64,000 nt of DNA, from positions 1,240,001-1,304,000 of the forward strand of contig NZ_JPLZ01000006.1 of NCBI RefSeq assembly GCF_000735135.1, read 5' to 3'. The translations under genes were made by a program, and so were the position numbers. This stretch comes from Chryseobacterium sp. FH1. GTDB lineage: Bacteria; Bacteroidota; Bacteroidia; Flavobacteriales; Weeksellaceae. Under the pieces are notes generated by a model. The model was not told the DNA's origin. It did not search any database and saw nothing but the letters and a program-made list of their open reading frames with translations. This document shows, piece by piece, positions 8,704 to 16,276 of the stretch. How positions within the stretch are numbered: the stretch's first letter is position 1; the number at the start of each line of letters is the position of its first letter.

Positions 8704-9075
8704 TTATTTGTCCCAATCTAATGCGCCTCTTTTCCAAACGTAGAAAAAAGCAACAAAGAAAATAGCAACAAACGTAAGTACGGCAACAAAGCCTTCCATT
8801 CCAAACTCTCTAAAGTTGACTGCGTACGGGTAGAAGAATACAATCTCGATATCGAACAATACGAACAAAACTGCAGTCAGGAAATATTTGATGGAGAATG
8901 GTGTTCTAGCGTTACCTTCACTAGGAATACCACATTCCCAAGCTTGGTTTTTTACAGAATTCCCTTTCTTCTGTTTAGGACCCAAATAATGAGCTCCCAA
9001 CAAAGAAATAAGTACGAATCCAAGACCGACTCCAGCCTGGATAAGTATCGGAATATAATTTTCGGGTAAATTCAT
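8704..9075 (-). CDS. nuoA: NADH-quinone oxidoreductase subunit A
   Basis: This 123-residue subunit has three membrane helices. The ECGIPSEG loop (Glu47-Cys48, between helices 1 and 2, lining the quinone channel) and the acidic pair in FDIEIVFFYPYAV (about Asp75 and Glu77) in helix 2 are the family hallmarks. It is the first gene of the nuo operon. A candidate -7 element lies just upstream at 9096-9103. Confidence 0.96.
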   Translation of the reverse strand: MNLPENYIPILIQAGVGLGFVLISLLGAHYLGPKQKKGNSVKNQAWECGIPSEGNARTPFSIKYFLTAVLFVLFDIEIVFFYPYAVNFREFGMEGFVAVLTFVAIFFVAFFYVWKRGALDWDK

Positions 9076-9095
9076 AAGATATAAATTAAACAGTG

Positions 9096-9103
9096 CAAAA
9101 ATA
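9096..9103 (-). promoter_or_regulatory. Candidate -7 element of the nuo operon
   Basis: The minus strand reads TATTTTTG, matching the Bacteroidota -7 consensus TANNTTTG, 21 bp ahead of the nuoA start. No TTG is found at the expected -33 distance, so this rests on the -7 box alone. Confidence 0.4.
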
Positions 9104-9195
9104 CTAAATAAAGATTTAATATATTAAATTATCGGCCTTAGCTGGACAAGAGAAAAGTCTGTTTTAGTAAATTTAGAACAGTTATAAATAAGGGC

Positions 9196-9381
9196 TTATT
9201 TGTCTTTCTTTCCAATCCGCTTCAGTACAAGATAAGCAATATAAGCGATGTAAAGAAACAACACGCTGGCAAACAATATGTTGATGATGGCGTCCATTCT
9301 TTCATCTTTCACAGGTTTGTAGAAGTTGTAAGCGACAAACAAAATGATGAGACCAGCGTAAACGTATAATTGCTTTTTCAA
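9196..9381 (-). CDS. Small two-helix membrane protein, unknown function
   Basis: This 61-residue protein has two hydrophobic segments (about residues 5-20 and 31-52) joined by a charged loop, and ends in a basic tail (KRIGKKDK). No family is recognised. It is co-directional with the GNAT gene to its right and ends 121 bp before nuoA starts. Codon use and a compact ORF filling the gap favour a real gene. It could be co-transcribed with the upstream acetyltransferase. Confidence 0.6.
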   Translation of the reverse strand: MKKQLYVYAGLIILFVAYNFYKPVKDERMDAIINILFASVLFLYIAYIAYLVLKRIGKKDK

Positions 9382-9445
9382 TTCAGTTTTGATTTTAAAG
9401 ATTTAAAAATATGATTCAGGATTTGTATTTTGTTAAACGATTGTT

Positions 9446-9480
9446 TGATAAATCATTTATCAACTATCACTTATCATTTA
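9446..9480. repeat. heptad-repeat tract at the 3' end of the GNAT gene
   Basis: Unit TGATAAA is followed by TCATTTA, TCAACTA, TCACTTA and TCATTTA, all in phase; the last four share TCA at the start and TA at the end. The final unit overlaps the stop codon of the leftward GNAT gene. The pattern is related, on the other strand, to the tract upstream of groES (GATNGTT). Confidence 0.7.
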
Positions 9481-10604
9481 TTTAGTTGTAGTGAATAAGT
9501 TCGTCTGCTTTTGTGATGCACCGGATGATAATCTTGCCAAAGAACCTGTACGCTCTTGTTTTCCTCCAATTCTGGATTGGTCTCGAGATATTTGATGCCT
9601 TTGTTTTTGAGGTTCATTTGAATCGCTTTAAAAATCATTGACGTCACGCCTCTTCTTTGATATTCTGGATGGATTCCAATCAAATAGAAATTCGCGCGCT
9701 CATTCTTCTTTCCAGCCTGTAAAAAGTGCCACCAGCCGAATGGGAAAAGTTTTCCGTTTGATTTCTGCAAAGCCTTGGAATAAGAAGGCATCGTAATCGC
9801 AAACGCCACCAACTGATTGTTCTCGTCAGCCACGCAGGTGATATAATCTTTGTCTATAAAGCCGAAATATTTCTCTTTGTAAGTCTTGATTTGCTCGTCA
9901 GAAATGGGAGTGTAAGTGGAAAGGTGCTTGTAAGTCTCATCCAACAATTTGAACATCGACTCTACGTAAGGCAAAATCTCTTTTTTATGTTTGAATTTTA
10001 AAGTCCTCAGCTTATATTTCTGAGCAATCAATGAACTGAATTTCTCCACCTTTTCAGGCAAAATTTCCGGGAATTGCAATTCAAATTCTACCCATTCTTT
10101 TTCTTTTACCAAACCAAGATTCTCCAGATGTTTTGGGTAATAATCGTTGTTGTAAAGTCCAATCATCGTTGCCAATTTATCAAACCCGAAAGTCAACATT
10201 CCAGCCTTGTCCAAGTTCGTAAATCCCATCGGACCTTCGATTTTATCGATTTGATTTTCCTTAGCATAATTGATGGCGATATCAATCAAAGCTTTGGAAA
10301 CTTCTGCATCATCAACAAAATCCAACCAGCCAAATCTCACCTTTTTGATGCCAAGTTCTTTCTCTTCTTTTCTATTAATCAAAACAGCAATTCTACCAAC
10401 GATCTTATCATTTTCTAAAGCTAAAAATTGTTTCGCTTCCGAATAGTTGAGTGCTGGATTTTCTTTCGGATTCCAGATGTTTTTTTCTTCATTAATGAGA
10501 GGCGGAACGTAATTTGGGTTGTCTTGGTACAGATTCATCGGGAATTTGATAAAGTCCATCAATTCTTTTTCCGTCGTAACTTGTTTTATATCGATATTTC
10601 CCAT
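9474..10604 (-). CDS. GNAT-fold N-acetyltransferase family protein
   Basis: The protein has 376 residues. The acetyl-CoA-binding signature of GNAT enzymes is visible near the C-terminus: YLIGIHPEYQRRGVTSMIF at about 308-326, with QRRGVT matching the Q/R-x-x-G-x-G/A loop. The N-terminal half begins with a second GNAT-like region (about 1-120, with ALENDKIVGRIAVLINRK). The substrate is unknown. It stands alone behind a well-matched promoter, divergent from the Zn peptidase. The stop codon lies inside a heptad tract. Confidence 0.8.
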   Translation of the reverse strand: MGNIDIKQVTTEKELMDFIKFPMNLYQDNPNYVPPLINEEKNIWNPKENPALNYSEAKQFLALENDKIVGRIAVLINRKEEKELGIKKVRFGWLDFVDDAEVSKALIDIAINYAKENQIDKIEGPMGFTNLDKAGMLTFGFDKLATMIGLYNNDYYPKHLENLGLVKEKEWVEFELQFPEILPEKVEKFSSLIAQKYKLRTLKFKHKKEILPYVESMFKLLDETYKHLSTYTPISDEQIKTYKEKYFGFIDKDYITCVADENNQLVAFAITMPSYSKALQKSNGKLFPFGWWHFLQAGKKNERANFYLIGIHPEYQRRGVTSMIFKAIQMNLKNKGIKYLETNPELEENKSVQVLWQDYHPVHHKSRRTYSLQLNK

Positions 10605-10625
10605 ATTCTTGTTTTATAGATAAGA

Positions 10626-10655
10626 CAAAGATAGTTTTTAAGGCAAAAAAAGCAA
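10626..10655 (-). promoter_or_regulatory. Bacteroidota-type promoter for the GNAT gene
   Basis: On the minus strand TTG (10655-10653), a 19-bp spacer and TATCTTTG (10633-10626) match the -33/-7 consensus TTG-N19-TANNTTTG exactly. The predicted start of transcription falls about 15 bp before the ATG at 10604. Confidence 0.72.
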
Positions 10656-10728
10656 ATCTTTGGCATCATTTTTACAGCAAAAGATGTGATTTATTCAATT
10701 TAAAATTCAAATATATTTTCATAATAAA

Positions 10729-11415
10729 ATGAGTGGTTACTATTTAATTATTGGGATTTCGATGTTGTTCAGCTGGATTGTCTCTTCCAGATTGAAATCC
10801 AAATTCGAACATTACTCCAAAGTTCATCTTAGAAATGGGCTTTCTGGGAAAGAGATTGCAGAAAAAATGTTGAGAGATAATGGGATTAATGACGTTCAGG
10901 TTGTATCTGTTCCAGGACAATTGACCGATCATTACAATCCTGAGACTAAGACTGTCAATCTGTCAGAAGCGGTTTACATGCAAAGAAATGCGGCGGCGGC
11001 GGCGGTTGCAGCTCACGAGTGTGGACACGCGGTTCAACATGCGGTTGGCTATTCAATGTTGCAATTGAGATCCAAAATGGTCCCTATTGTCAACATCAGT
11101 TCCAACCTTCTTCAATTTGTATTGATGGGTGGGATTGTTGTAATGGCGATGAGTGGAAGCAAAACGATTCTTGCGGTTGGCGTTGTGTTATTTGCAATTA
11201 CAACATTATTCGCATTTATCACATTGCCAGTTGAATATGACGCGAGCAATCGCGCTTTGAAATGGTTAGAGAGCACAGGAACTGTTTCTCGCGAAGAATA
11301 TACGGGCGCAGAAGATTCCTTGAAATGGGCAGCAAGAACTTATGTCGTTGCGGCTTTAGGTTCTCTCGCTCAGCTGATGTATTTTGCGTCGCTACTAATG
11401 GGCAGTCGAAGGTAA
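10729..11415 (+). CDS. Neutral zinc metallopeptidase, YugP family
   Basis: This 228-residue membrane protein has the zinc-binding motif HECGH at residues 96-100 (AAHECGHAVQH). An N-terminal helix (4-20) and two C-terminal helices (about 119-160) anchor it. The layout matches YugP-type predicted Zn proteases. LPVEYDASNRAL at about 166-177 is a second conserved block that probably supplies the third zinc ligand. The substrate is unknown. It was ancestrally convergent with yigZ, whose 3'-end copy now begins 5 bp past the stop codon. Confidence 0.87.
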   Translation: MSGYYLIIGISMLFSWIVSSRLKSKFEHYSKVHLRNGLSGKEIAEKMLRDNGINDVQVVSVPGQLTDHYNPETKTVNLSEAVYMQRNAAAAAVAAHECGHAVQHAVGYSMLQLRSKMVPIVNISSNLLQFVLMGGIVVMAMSGSKTILAVGVVLFAITTLFAFITLPVEYDASNRALKWLESTGTVSREEYTGAEDSLKWAARTYVVAALGSLAQLMYFASLLMGSRR

Positions 11416-11420
11416 AAGTT

Positions 11421-11471
11421 ATATAAAATTAAATTCCAAAAGCATCTCTGACAATTCTTCTGAGATGCTTT
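11421..11471. repeat. Left copy of duplicated yigZ 3' end (flanks toxin-antitoxin cassette)
   Basis: About 50 bp match 12228-12278 with only two differences. Read on the minus strand it encodes the same last 16 residues and stop as YigZ (SISEELSEMLLEFNFI). Both differences fall in third positions of serine codons (TCA here, TCC in the intact gene). An 8-bp inverted repeat (AGCATCTC/GAGATGCT) followed by T-rich sequence may also act as a terminator for the Zn peptidase gene. Confidence 0.85.
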
Positions 11472-11495
11472 TTTATTTTAAATTAGAAAAAAAAC

Positions 11496-11533
11496 ACACG
11501 TGTTGCATAGTCTAAACAAAACACGTATTTTTG
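11496..11533 (+). promoter_or_regulatory. Promoter and possible operator of the PIN toxin-antitoxin operon
   Basis: TTG at 11503-11505, a 20-bp spacer and TATTTTTG at 11526-11533 fit the Bacteroidota consensus. The palindrome ACACGTGT (11496-11503) overlaps the -33 end and a second ACACGT lies at 11521-11526 next to the -7 box. Such paired half-sites suggest autoregulation by the ribbon-helix-helix antitoxin (inference). Confidence 0.6.
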
Positions 11534-11548
11534 TTAAAATGAATTGAA

Positions 11549-11803
11549 ATGAATACCAAACTAACCTTGACAATTGAAAAAGAAGTAATAGAAATTGCAA
11601 AGGAATATGCAAAGGAAAAAGGACAAAGCTTATCTGAGATGGTTGAGAATTATTTTAAATTCGTAACTGTCAACCGAAAAAAGATGAAAGAAAAACAACT
11701 TTCGCCAAAGGTTAGAAAACTAAGAGGAATTATCAAAACGGACGATGCTTTTGACTACAAACAAATTTTAACCGAAGAACTTTCAAAGAAGTATGGCGTA
11801 TAA
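11549..11803 (+). CDS. Antitoxin of a VapBC-like pair (ribbon-helix-helix, DUF6364-like)
   Basis: This 84-residue protein starts MNTKLTLTIEKEVIEIAKEY, a beta strand followed by a helix, typical of MetJ/Arc ribbon-helix-helix DNA-binding antitoxins. The basic and acidic C-terminal half would wrap the toxin. It precedes the PIN gene and overlaps it by 11 bp, the standard antitoxin-first arrangement. It probably neutralises the toxin and represses the operon. The module lies between two copies of the yigZ 3' end, which marks it as an insertion. Confidence 0.85.
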   Translation: MNTKLTLTIEKEVIEIAKEYAKEKGQSLSEMVENYFKFVTVNRKKMKEKQLSPKVRKLRGIIKTDDAFDYKQILTEELSKKYGV

Positions 11804-12224
11804 GCTTTTTATAGATTCTGATGTGGTGATAGACTTTTTCACGGATAGAGAACCTCATGCAAATCCTGCCAGTGAAATTTTTGAACTCAGCGAACAAGGA
11901 AGTGTGGAACTTTATCTTTCTGCTTTGAGTATCAATAATATTTACTACATAGTAAGAAAATTTTTAGGACACAAGAAAACATTGGAAATTGTTGAAACCT
12001 TGGTAGAAATGACCGAGGTAATAGGAACTTCTAAAGCAGAAATATTACAAGCTTTGAAAAATGATTTTTCTGATTTTGAAGATTCTGTACAATATTCTTC
12101 CGCATTGACCATTACAGGTTTAGACGCAATTATAACAAGGAACGTCAAAGATTATAGGAATTCTTCTATTGCTGTCATGACTCCTTTGAATTTTCTGAAA
12201 ATGATAGAAAAGAATGGCAATTAA
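11793..12224 (+). CDS. PIN-domain ribonuclease toxin (VapC-like)
   Basis: This 143-residue protein has the PIN acidic residues at the N-terminus (FIDSDVVIDFF: Asp8, Asp10, Asp14), a central acidic helix (DFSDFEDSVQYSSA) and the late LDAIITRNVKDY segment, which together form the metal-dependent RNase site. In VapBC systems such toxins cleave tRNA or rRNA; the target here is unknown. It overlaps the antitoxin by 11 bp. The stop lies 3 bp before the right-hand copy of the yigZ end. Confidence 0.88.
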   Translation: MAYKLFIDSDVVIDFFTDREPHANPASEIFELSEQGSVELYLSALSINNIYYIVRKFLGHKKTLEIVETLVEMTEVIGTSKAEILQALKNDFSDFEDSVQYSSALTITGLDAIITRNVKDYRNSSIAVMTPLNFLKMIEKNGN

Positions 12225-12225
12225 A

Positions 12226-12822
12226 TCATATAAAATTAAATTCCAAAAGCATCTCGGACAATTCTTCGGAGATGCTTTCTTTTTTTGAGGTTTTGATGTT
12301 TGCGATGATGGTGCAAATATCTTCTGCCTCGAAGGAAAGAATCTTTCCATCATATTTATTTAGTAAAGTGAAAATCAGATTTTGTTGGGAGAATTTAAAC
12401 TTTAGTTCGATTTTAGATTCAAGTTCTTTGGTGATGATTTCTGCTTGCTCCAAAGTATATTTTGCAGATTCCTTGTAAGCTTTAACCAATCCGCCAACGC
12501 CCAATTTGGTTCCGCCATAATATCTGATGACAACCACTAGGACATTTGTGATTTGATGGGCTAGAAGCTGATTGTAAATCGGTAAACCTGCACTTCCGGA
12601 AGGTTCTCCGTCATCATTCGCGCGATAATTTTCTCCATTGATTCCTAATCGATAAGCATAGCAATGATGCGTGGCTTTTGGATGGATTGATTTTAACTCG
12701 TTTAAAGAATCCTTGATTTCAGATTCAGAATTGACGGGATATGCGAAACCGATGAACTTGCTTCCTTTTTCTTTTAGAAGAATTTCTTCAATTTTCTTGT
12801 TGATGGTTTGGAATTCAAACAT
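12226..12822 (-). CDS. YigZ/IMPACT family protein
   Basis: This 198-residue protein has the UPF0029 (IMPACT N-terminal) core: KFIGFAYPVNSESEIKDSL, HHCYAYRLG, NDDGEPSGSAGLPI and VVVIRYYGGTKLGVGGLV at about 19-118, then a smaller C-terminal ferredoxin-like domain. Its biochemical role is unsettled; IMPACT relatives act in translational control. The final ~50 bp are duplicated at 11421-11471 beyond the toxin-antitoxin pair, so the reading frame here is intact while the left copy is an orphan 3' end. Confidence 0.9.
   Translation of the reverse strand: MFEFQTINKKIEEILLKEKGSKFIGFAYPVNSESEIKDSLNELKSIHPKATHHCYAYRLGINGENYRANDDGEPSGSAGLPIYNQLLAHQITNVLVVVIRYYGGTKLGVGGLVKAYKESAKYTLEQAEIITKELESKIELKFKFSQQNLIFTLLNKYDGKILSFEAEDICTIIANIKTSKKESISEELSEMLLEFNFI
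12228..12278. repeat. Right copy of the yigZ 3'-end direct repeat
   Basis: This is the coding 3' end of yigZ, matching 11421-11471 over about 50 bp with two synonymous differences. Together the two copies bracket about 755 bp containing only the PIN toxin-antitoxin operon. Confidence 0.85.
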
Positions 12823-12860
12823 TCTCCAAAAATAGAAATTTCCGTTAAAAAAATTAAAAT

Positions 12861-12977
12861 TTGTCAGTCAGAAAGCAAGTATATTTGCTTATAATTCAGA
12901 TTAACAATCGATTAATTATAAGAGTCTTAAAAAATCACAAAATAAAAATTCCAACTATTAAATTTTATGTAATTTTG
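12861..12977 (+). promoter_or_regulatory. Possible promoters ahead of the KAS III gene
   Basis: Two TANNTTTG boxes lie here: TATATTTG at 12880-12887, with a TTG 16 bp upstream (short spacing), and TAATTTTG at 12970-12977, 24 bp ahead of the ATG but without a -33 TTG. The second is the more likely -7 box because of its distance. Confidence 0.35.
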
Positions 12978-13000
12978 CATACTAAATTTTATTCAAATCA

Positions 13001-14080
13001 ATGCCTAATACATTAATCATTGGATCCGGATGTTACATTCCGGAAAACGTAATAGAGGGTTCCCATTTCAAGGATTCTGTTTTCTATGATGATAATAATC
13101 AACTGATTGAGAAGCCGACAGACGAGATTATTCAGAAGTTTGTGGATATTACAGAGATAGAAAGAAGAAGATATTTGAGTCCGGAAGATTTCAACTCAGA
13201 TCTTGGGCTTAGAGCGTCTTTGGAGGCTATTGAGGATGCTGGCATTGACAAAGAAGAGATAGATTACATTATCTATGCGACCAATTTTGGTGAAGTGGAT
13301 GTGGATGGGATTCCTAATTTTATGCCTTCTCTATCAGCGAGATTGAAAAATAAATTGGATATCAAAAACAGATCTTGCGTCAATTATGATATGATCTTCG
13401 GCTGTCCAGGTTGGGTAGAATCATTGATTCTTGCAGACACATTGATCAAATCCAAAAAAGCGACGACCATTTTGGTTGTTGGTGGCGAAACGCTAAGCCG
13501 TGTAACCGATGAATTTGACAGAAATAAAATGATTTTTGCAGATGGCGCAGGAGCTGTCGTAGTAAAAGCAACAGAAGATTCAACAGTTGGGGTTTTGGCT
13601 GACAGCACGCTTTGCGATAATGGCGAAGAATTGAATTATCTTGCTAATGGACCAAGTTTGAACCTTGAATCCAAAGAAGCAAGACAATACATCCAAATGA
13701 AAGGCCGTAAGATTTACGAATATGCCTTGAAAAATGTTCCGGATGCCATCAAAGCAACGATTGAAAAGGCTGGGCTAGATATTTCCGACATCAGCAAGAT
13801 ATTGATCCACCAAGCCAATGCAAAAATGGATTATGCGATGATCGACAGACTTTTCAAATTGTATGGTCAAAAAGATTACGACCACGCGATTTCTCCGATG
13901 ACGATTCAGGAATTTGGAAATTCTTCTGTTGCAACGGTTCCGACTTTGTTTGATTTGATCAGAAAAGGGAAAATGGAAGGTCAGGAGTTTACGCCAGGTT
14001 CCCACATTCTTTTCACGTCTGTTGGCGCAGGAATGAATATCAACTGTGTGATCTACAAATTCCCAGAAGGGAAAATTTAA
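13001..14080 (+). CDS. 3-oxoacyl-ACP synthase III family protein
   Basis: This 359-residue thiolase-fold enzyme has the KAS III catalytic triad in order: Cys135 (IFGCPGW), His270 (LIHQANAK) and Asn307 (EFGNSSV). Enzymes of this group join an acyl-CoA primer to malonyl-ACP by Claisen condensation. The GCPGW context and length of about 360 differ from housekeeping FabH (about 320-335), so it could serve a specialised lipid or secondary product. No biosynthetic neighbours help decide. A strong hairpin terminator follows directly. Confidence 0.87.
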   Translation: MPNTLIIGSGCYIPENVIEGSHFKDSVFYDDNNQLIEKPTDEIIQKFVDITEIERRRYLSPEDFNSDLGLRASLEAIEDAGIDKEEIDYIIYATNFGEVDVDGIPNFMPSLSARLKNKLDIKNRSCVNYDMIFGCPGWVESLILADTLIKSKKATTILVVGGETLSRVTDEFDRNKMIFADGAGAVVVKATEDSTVGVLADSTLCDNGEELNYLANGPSLNLESKEARQYIQMKGRKIYEYALKNVPDAIKATIEKAGLDISDISKILIHQANAKMDYAMIDRLFKLYGQKDYDHAISPMTIQEFGNSSVATVPTLFDLIRKGKMEGQEFTPGSHILFTSVGAGMNINCVIYKFPEGKI

Positions 14081-14109
14081 AGTAAAACAAGATTTTAAAC
14101 GTCAATAAC

Positions 14110-14148
14110 ACAAAAGGAATGAATGATTTGTTCCTTTTGTTTTTTTTT
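14110..14148 (+). terminator. Intrinsic terminator after the KAS III gene
   Basis: A perfect 10-bp stem (14110-14119 with 14131-14140) is followed by a run of eight or nine T. It ends only 8 bp before the next gene starts. Confidence 0.88.
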
Positions 14149-14156
14149 ATGAAAGT

Positions 14157-15362
14157 ATGCAGAAAAATATTTTAATTCTCTTAGTGGTGTTTTTGGTTTT
14201 GGAAGTTTATGTCTATCAGGCTTTTAAAACTTTGTACTCCAATCAAAATGCGAAATTTGTCTATTGGATTCCAACGGTTCTGATCTACGGATTTCTAATC
14301 TATTCCGTAGTGACTTTTAACCGAGCTTCCCACGAATATCTCAGATTTCAAATCGTGTTTTCAACTGTTTTGATTTTTGTGTTGCCAAAGATCTTGGTTG
14401 CCATTTTCCTTTTGGTTGAAGATGTTTTTAGATTGCTTAATTTCGGTTATAATTACGTAGCTACAGAAAACCACAACTATCCATCAAGACGCAAATTTGT
14501 GAGCTTGGTTGGGTTGGGTTCGGCGGCATTGTTATCTGGGATCGTGGTAGATGGGATTATCTTTGGGAAATACCGTCACAGAGCGAGAATTGTCAGATTA
14601 AAATTAAAAAATCTACCAGCAAGTTTCAAAGGTTACAAGATTGTTCAGATTTCCGACGTTCACAGCGGGAGTTTCCAAAATCCAAAGAAATTACAACACG
14701 CTATTGATTTGATTAATGAGCAAAATGCTGATTTGGTGCTTTTTACAGGCGATATGGTAAATAATTATGCCGACGAGTTTGTCCCATTTATCGATTTGTT
14801 TTCACAAATAAAAAGCCGTGATGGGAAATTTTCTGTCTTAGGAAATCACGATTACGGTGATTACGGCGATTGGAAAACCAAAGAAGAAAAAGCGCTAAAC
14901 ATTCCACAATTAATTGAATATCAAAAGAAAGCAGGCTTCGAAATGCTAAGGAATGAAAATCGGATCATTGAGAAAAATGGAGAAAAGCTTTATATCCTTG
15001 GCGTAGAAAACTGGGGAATTGCACCGTTTCCACAATTCGGCGACTTGGACAAAGCTAGTCGAGATGTGCCTGCAGATGCCGTTAAAATCCTGATGTCACA
15101 CGATCCTTCACACTTTGATGCCGTAGTTCAAAAACATCCAAAAAACATCCAACTTACGCTTTCTGGCCACACGCACGGAATGCAGTTTGGTATCGACCTT
15201 AAGAATTACCGTTGGTCACCTGTAAAATTCAAGTATAAAAAATGGGCAGATTTGTATCAGGTAGAAGACAAATATCTCTATGTCAATCGTGGTTTCGGAG
15301 TGATTGGCTATCCTGGAAGAGTAGGCGTTTTTCCTGAGATTACCGTTTTCGAATTGAGTTAA
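14157..15362 (+). CDS. Membrane-anchored metallophosphoesterase, YkuE/YaeI type
   Basis: This 401-residue protein has several N-terminal membrane helices (about 4-20, 36-55, 66-90 and 118-136), then a calcineurin-like phosphoesterase domain. Metal-binding motifs are all present: QISDVHSG (Asp167, His169), FTGDMVNN (Asp199), LGNHDYGDY (Asn230, His231) and LSGHTHGMQFG near 338-348. Relatives act on lipid-A precursors or other phosphoesters at the membrane; the substrate here is unknown. The start is forced because an ATG at 14149 runs into a stop. Confidence 0.88.
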   Translation: MQKNILILLVVFLVLEVYVYQAFKTLYSNQNAKFVYWIPTVLIYGFLIYSVVTFNRASHEYLRFQIVFSTVLIFVLPKILVAIFLLVEDVFRLLNFGYNYVATENHNYPSRRKFVSLVGLGSAALLSGIVVDGIIFGKYRHRARIVRLKLKNLPASFKGYKIVQISDVHSGSFQNPKKLQHAIDLINEQNADLVLFTGDMVNNYADEFVPFIDLFSQIKSRDGKFSVLGNHDYGDYGDWKTKEEKALNIPQLIEYQKKAGFEMLRNENRIIEKNGEKLYILGVENWGIAPFPQFGDLDKASRDVPADAVKILMSHDPSHFDAVVQKHPKNIQLTLSGHTHGMQFGIDLKNYRWSPVKFKYKKWADLYQVEDKYLYVNRGFGVIGYPGRVGVFPEITVFELS

Positions 15363-15382
15363 GAGTAAGATATCTAAAAATG

Positions 15383-15413
15383 AAAACCAATAGTGCAAAC
15401 TATTGGTTTTTTT
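15383..15413. terminator. Bidirectional terminator
   Basis: A 12-bp perfect stem (15383-15394 with 15399-15410) has a 4-nt loop and a T run. It lies between the convergent metallophosphoesterase and deacetylase-like genes. Confidence 0.85.
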
Positions 15414-15440
15414 GTTGTTAAATCGAGTTGTTAGTACTTT

Positions 15441-16193
15441 TTAAAACAGGTAATCTTTCATTCTCGAAACCGCGATTTCCTGCTCATCAATAAACTGAAA
15501 TAGGTTTTCTAATCGATCTTCAAAACGTCTACCAAGATTCATCTTTTTATAAAAAGGCAAATAGAATGGGAGGTTTTCTTTCTCATAAATCTGCCAGGCG
15601 TTGGCGTAGATCATCACGTATTCTTCTCGTTTCAGACTTTCCAAAAGCATATTCTCATAGTACTTCATCGGCGTCATTTGAAGAACGTAATCATTGAACG
15701 GAAGTTGTGAATAGGGCGACTGACTTTCGGGTACAATCGTCAACTCGTTTTCAGTATAGATTTCTGTCTTTTCAGTCAGTTTTCGCCACAGGAAATTGAT
15801 GGTGGATTCTTCGATATTGGAGACGTAGATGAACTCCATTTTCTTGATGTCGGAGTAGGGGAGACGATGCGATTTTTGTCTCATTCCACGGATTGGTTTC
15901 TCTAAAGTTTCTTCAAGATTTTGCTTTGTTTTTACAATCGTTTCCATGTCAGAATTGACATTGTAAAGCGCAATTTCGTGACCAGAAAGTGAGATGGTTT
16001 TTAGCAATTTATGTACGCGATTTGCAATGGAAACTTCCACGAAAAACGTTGCTAAAAATCCGTGCAATTCCAAAAGTAGCAAGATGATTTTAGTATTTTT
16101 TTCAATAGACAATATCAATTCATTATCAGAATAATTATTTTTGATTTTGTCATTATTTTCTGGAATCGATATGTTGAATGTTAATAAAATCAC
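15441..16193 (-). CDS. Degenerate polysaccharide-deacetylase (NodB-fold) family protein
   Basis: This 250-residue protein keeps the scaffold of short polysaccharide deacetylases: LLTFNISI at the N-terminus, ATFFVEVS at about 48-55, SGHEIALYN at about 70-78, and RGMRQKSHRLPYSD at about 101-114. The catalytic positions look lost: the TFDD/FDIE aspartates are TFNI, and the expected His after GHEIA is replaced (ALYN). It may therefore be a pseudoenzyme or bind glycans without hydrolysis. No signal peptide is evident. It is transcribed alone or with the epimerase-type gene upstream, 83 bp away. Confidence 0.65.
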   Translation of the reverse strand: MILLTFNISIPENNDKIKNNYSDNELILSIEKNTKIILLLLELHGFLATFFVEVSIANRVHKLLKTISLSGHEIALYNVNSDMETIVKTKQNLEETLEKPIRGMRQKSHRLPYSDIKKMEFIYVSNIEESTINFLWRKLTEKTEIYTENELTIVPESQSPYSQLPFNDYVLQMTPMKYYENMLLESLKREEYVMIYANAWQIYEKENLPFYLPFYKKMNLGRRFEDRLENLFQFIDEQEIAVSRMKDYLF

Positions 16194-16276
16194 TTAAAGT
16201 TAATTTTAGATTTTTATTTTAAATATGTAAAAATCAGATGTTAAAAACTATTTGATTTAAATTTTTACTTTTAGAT

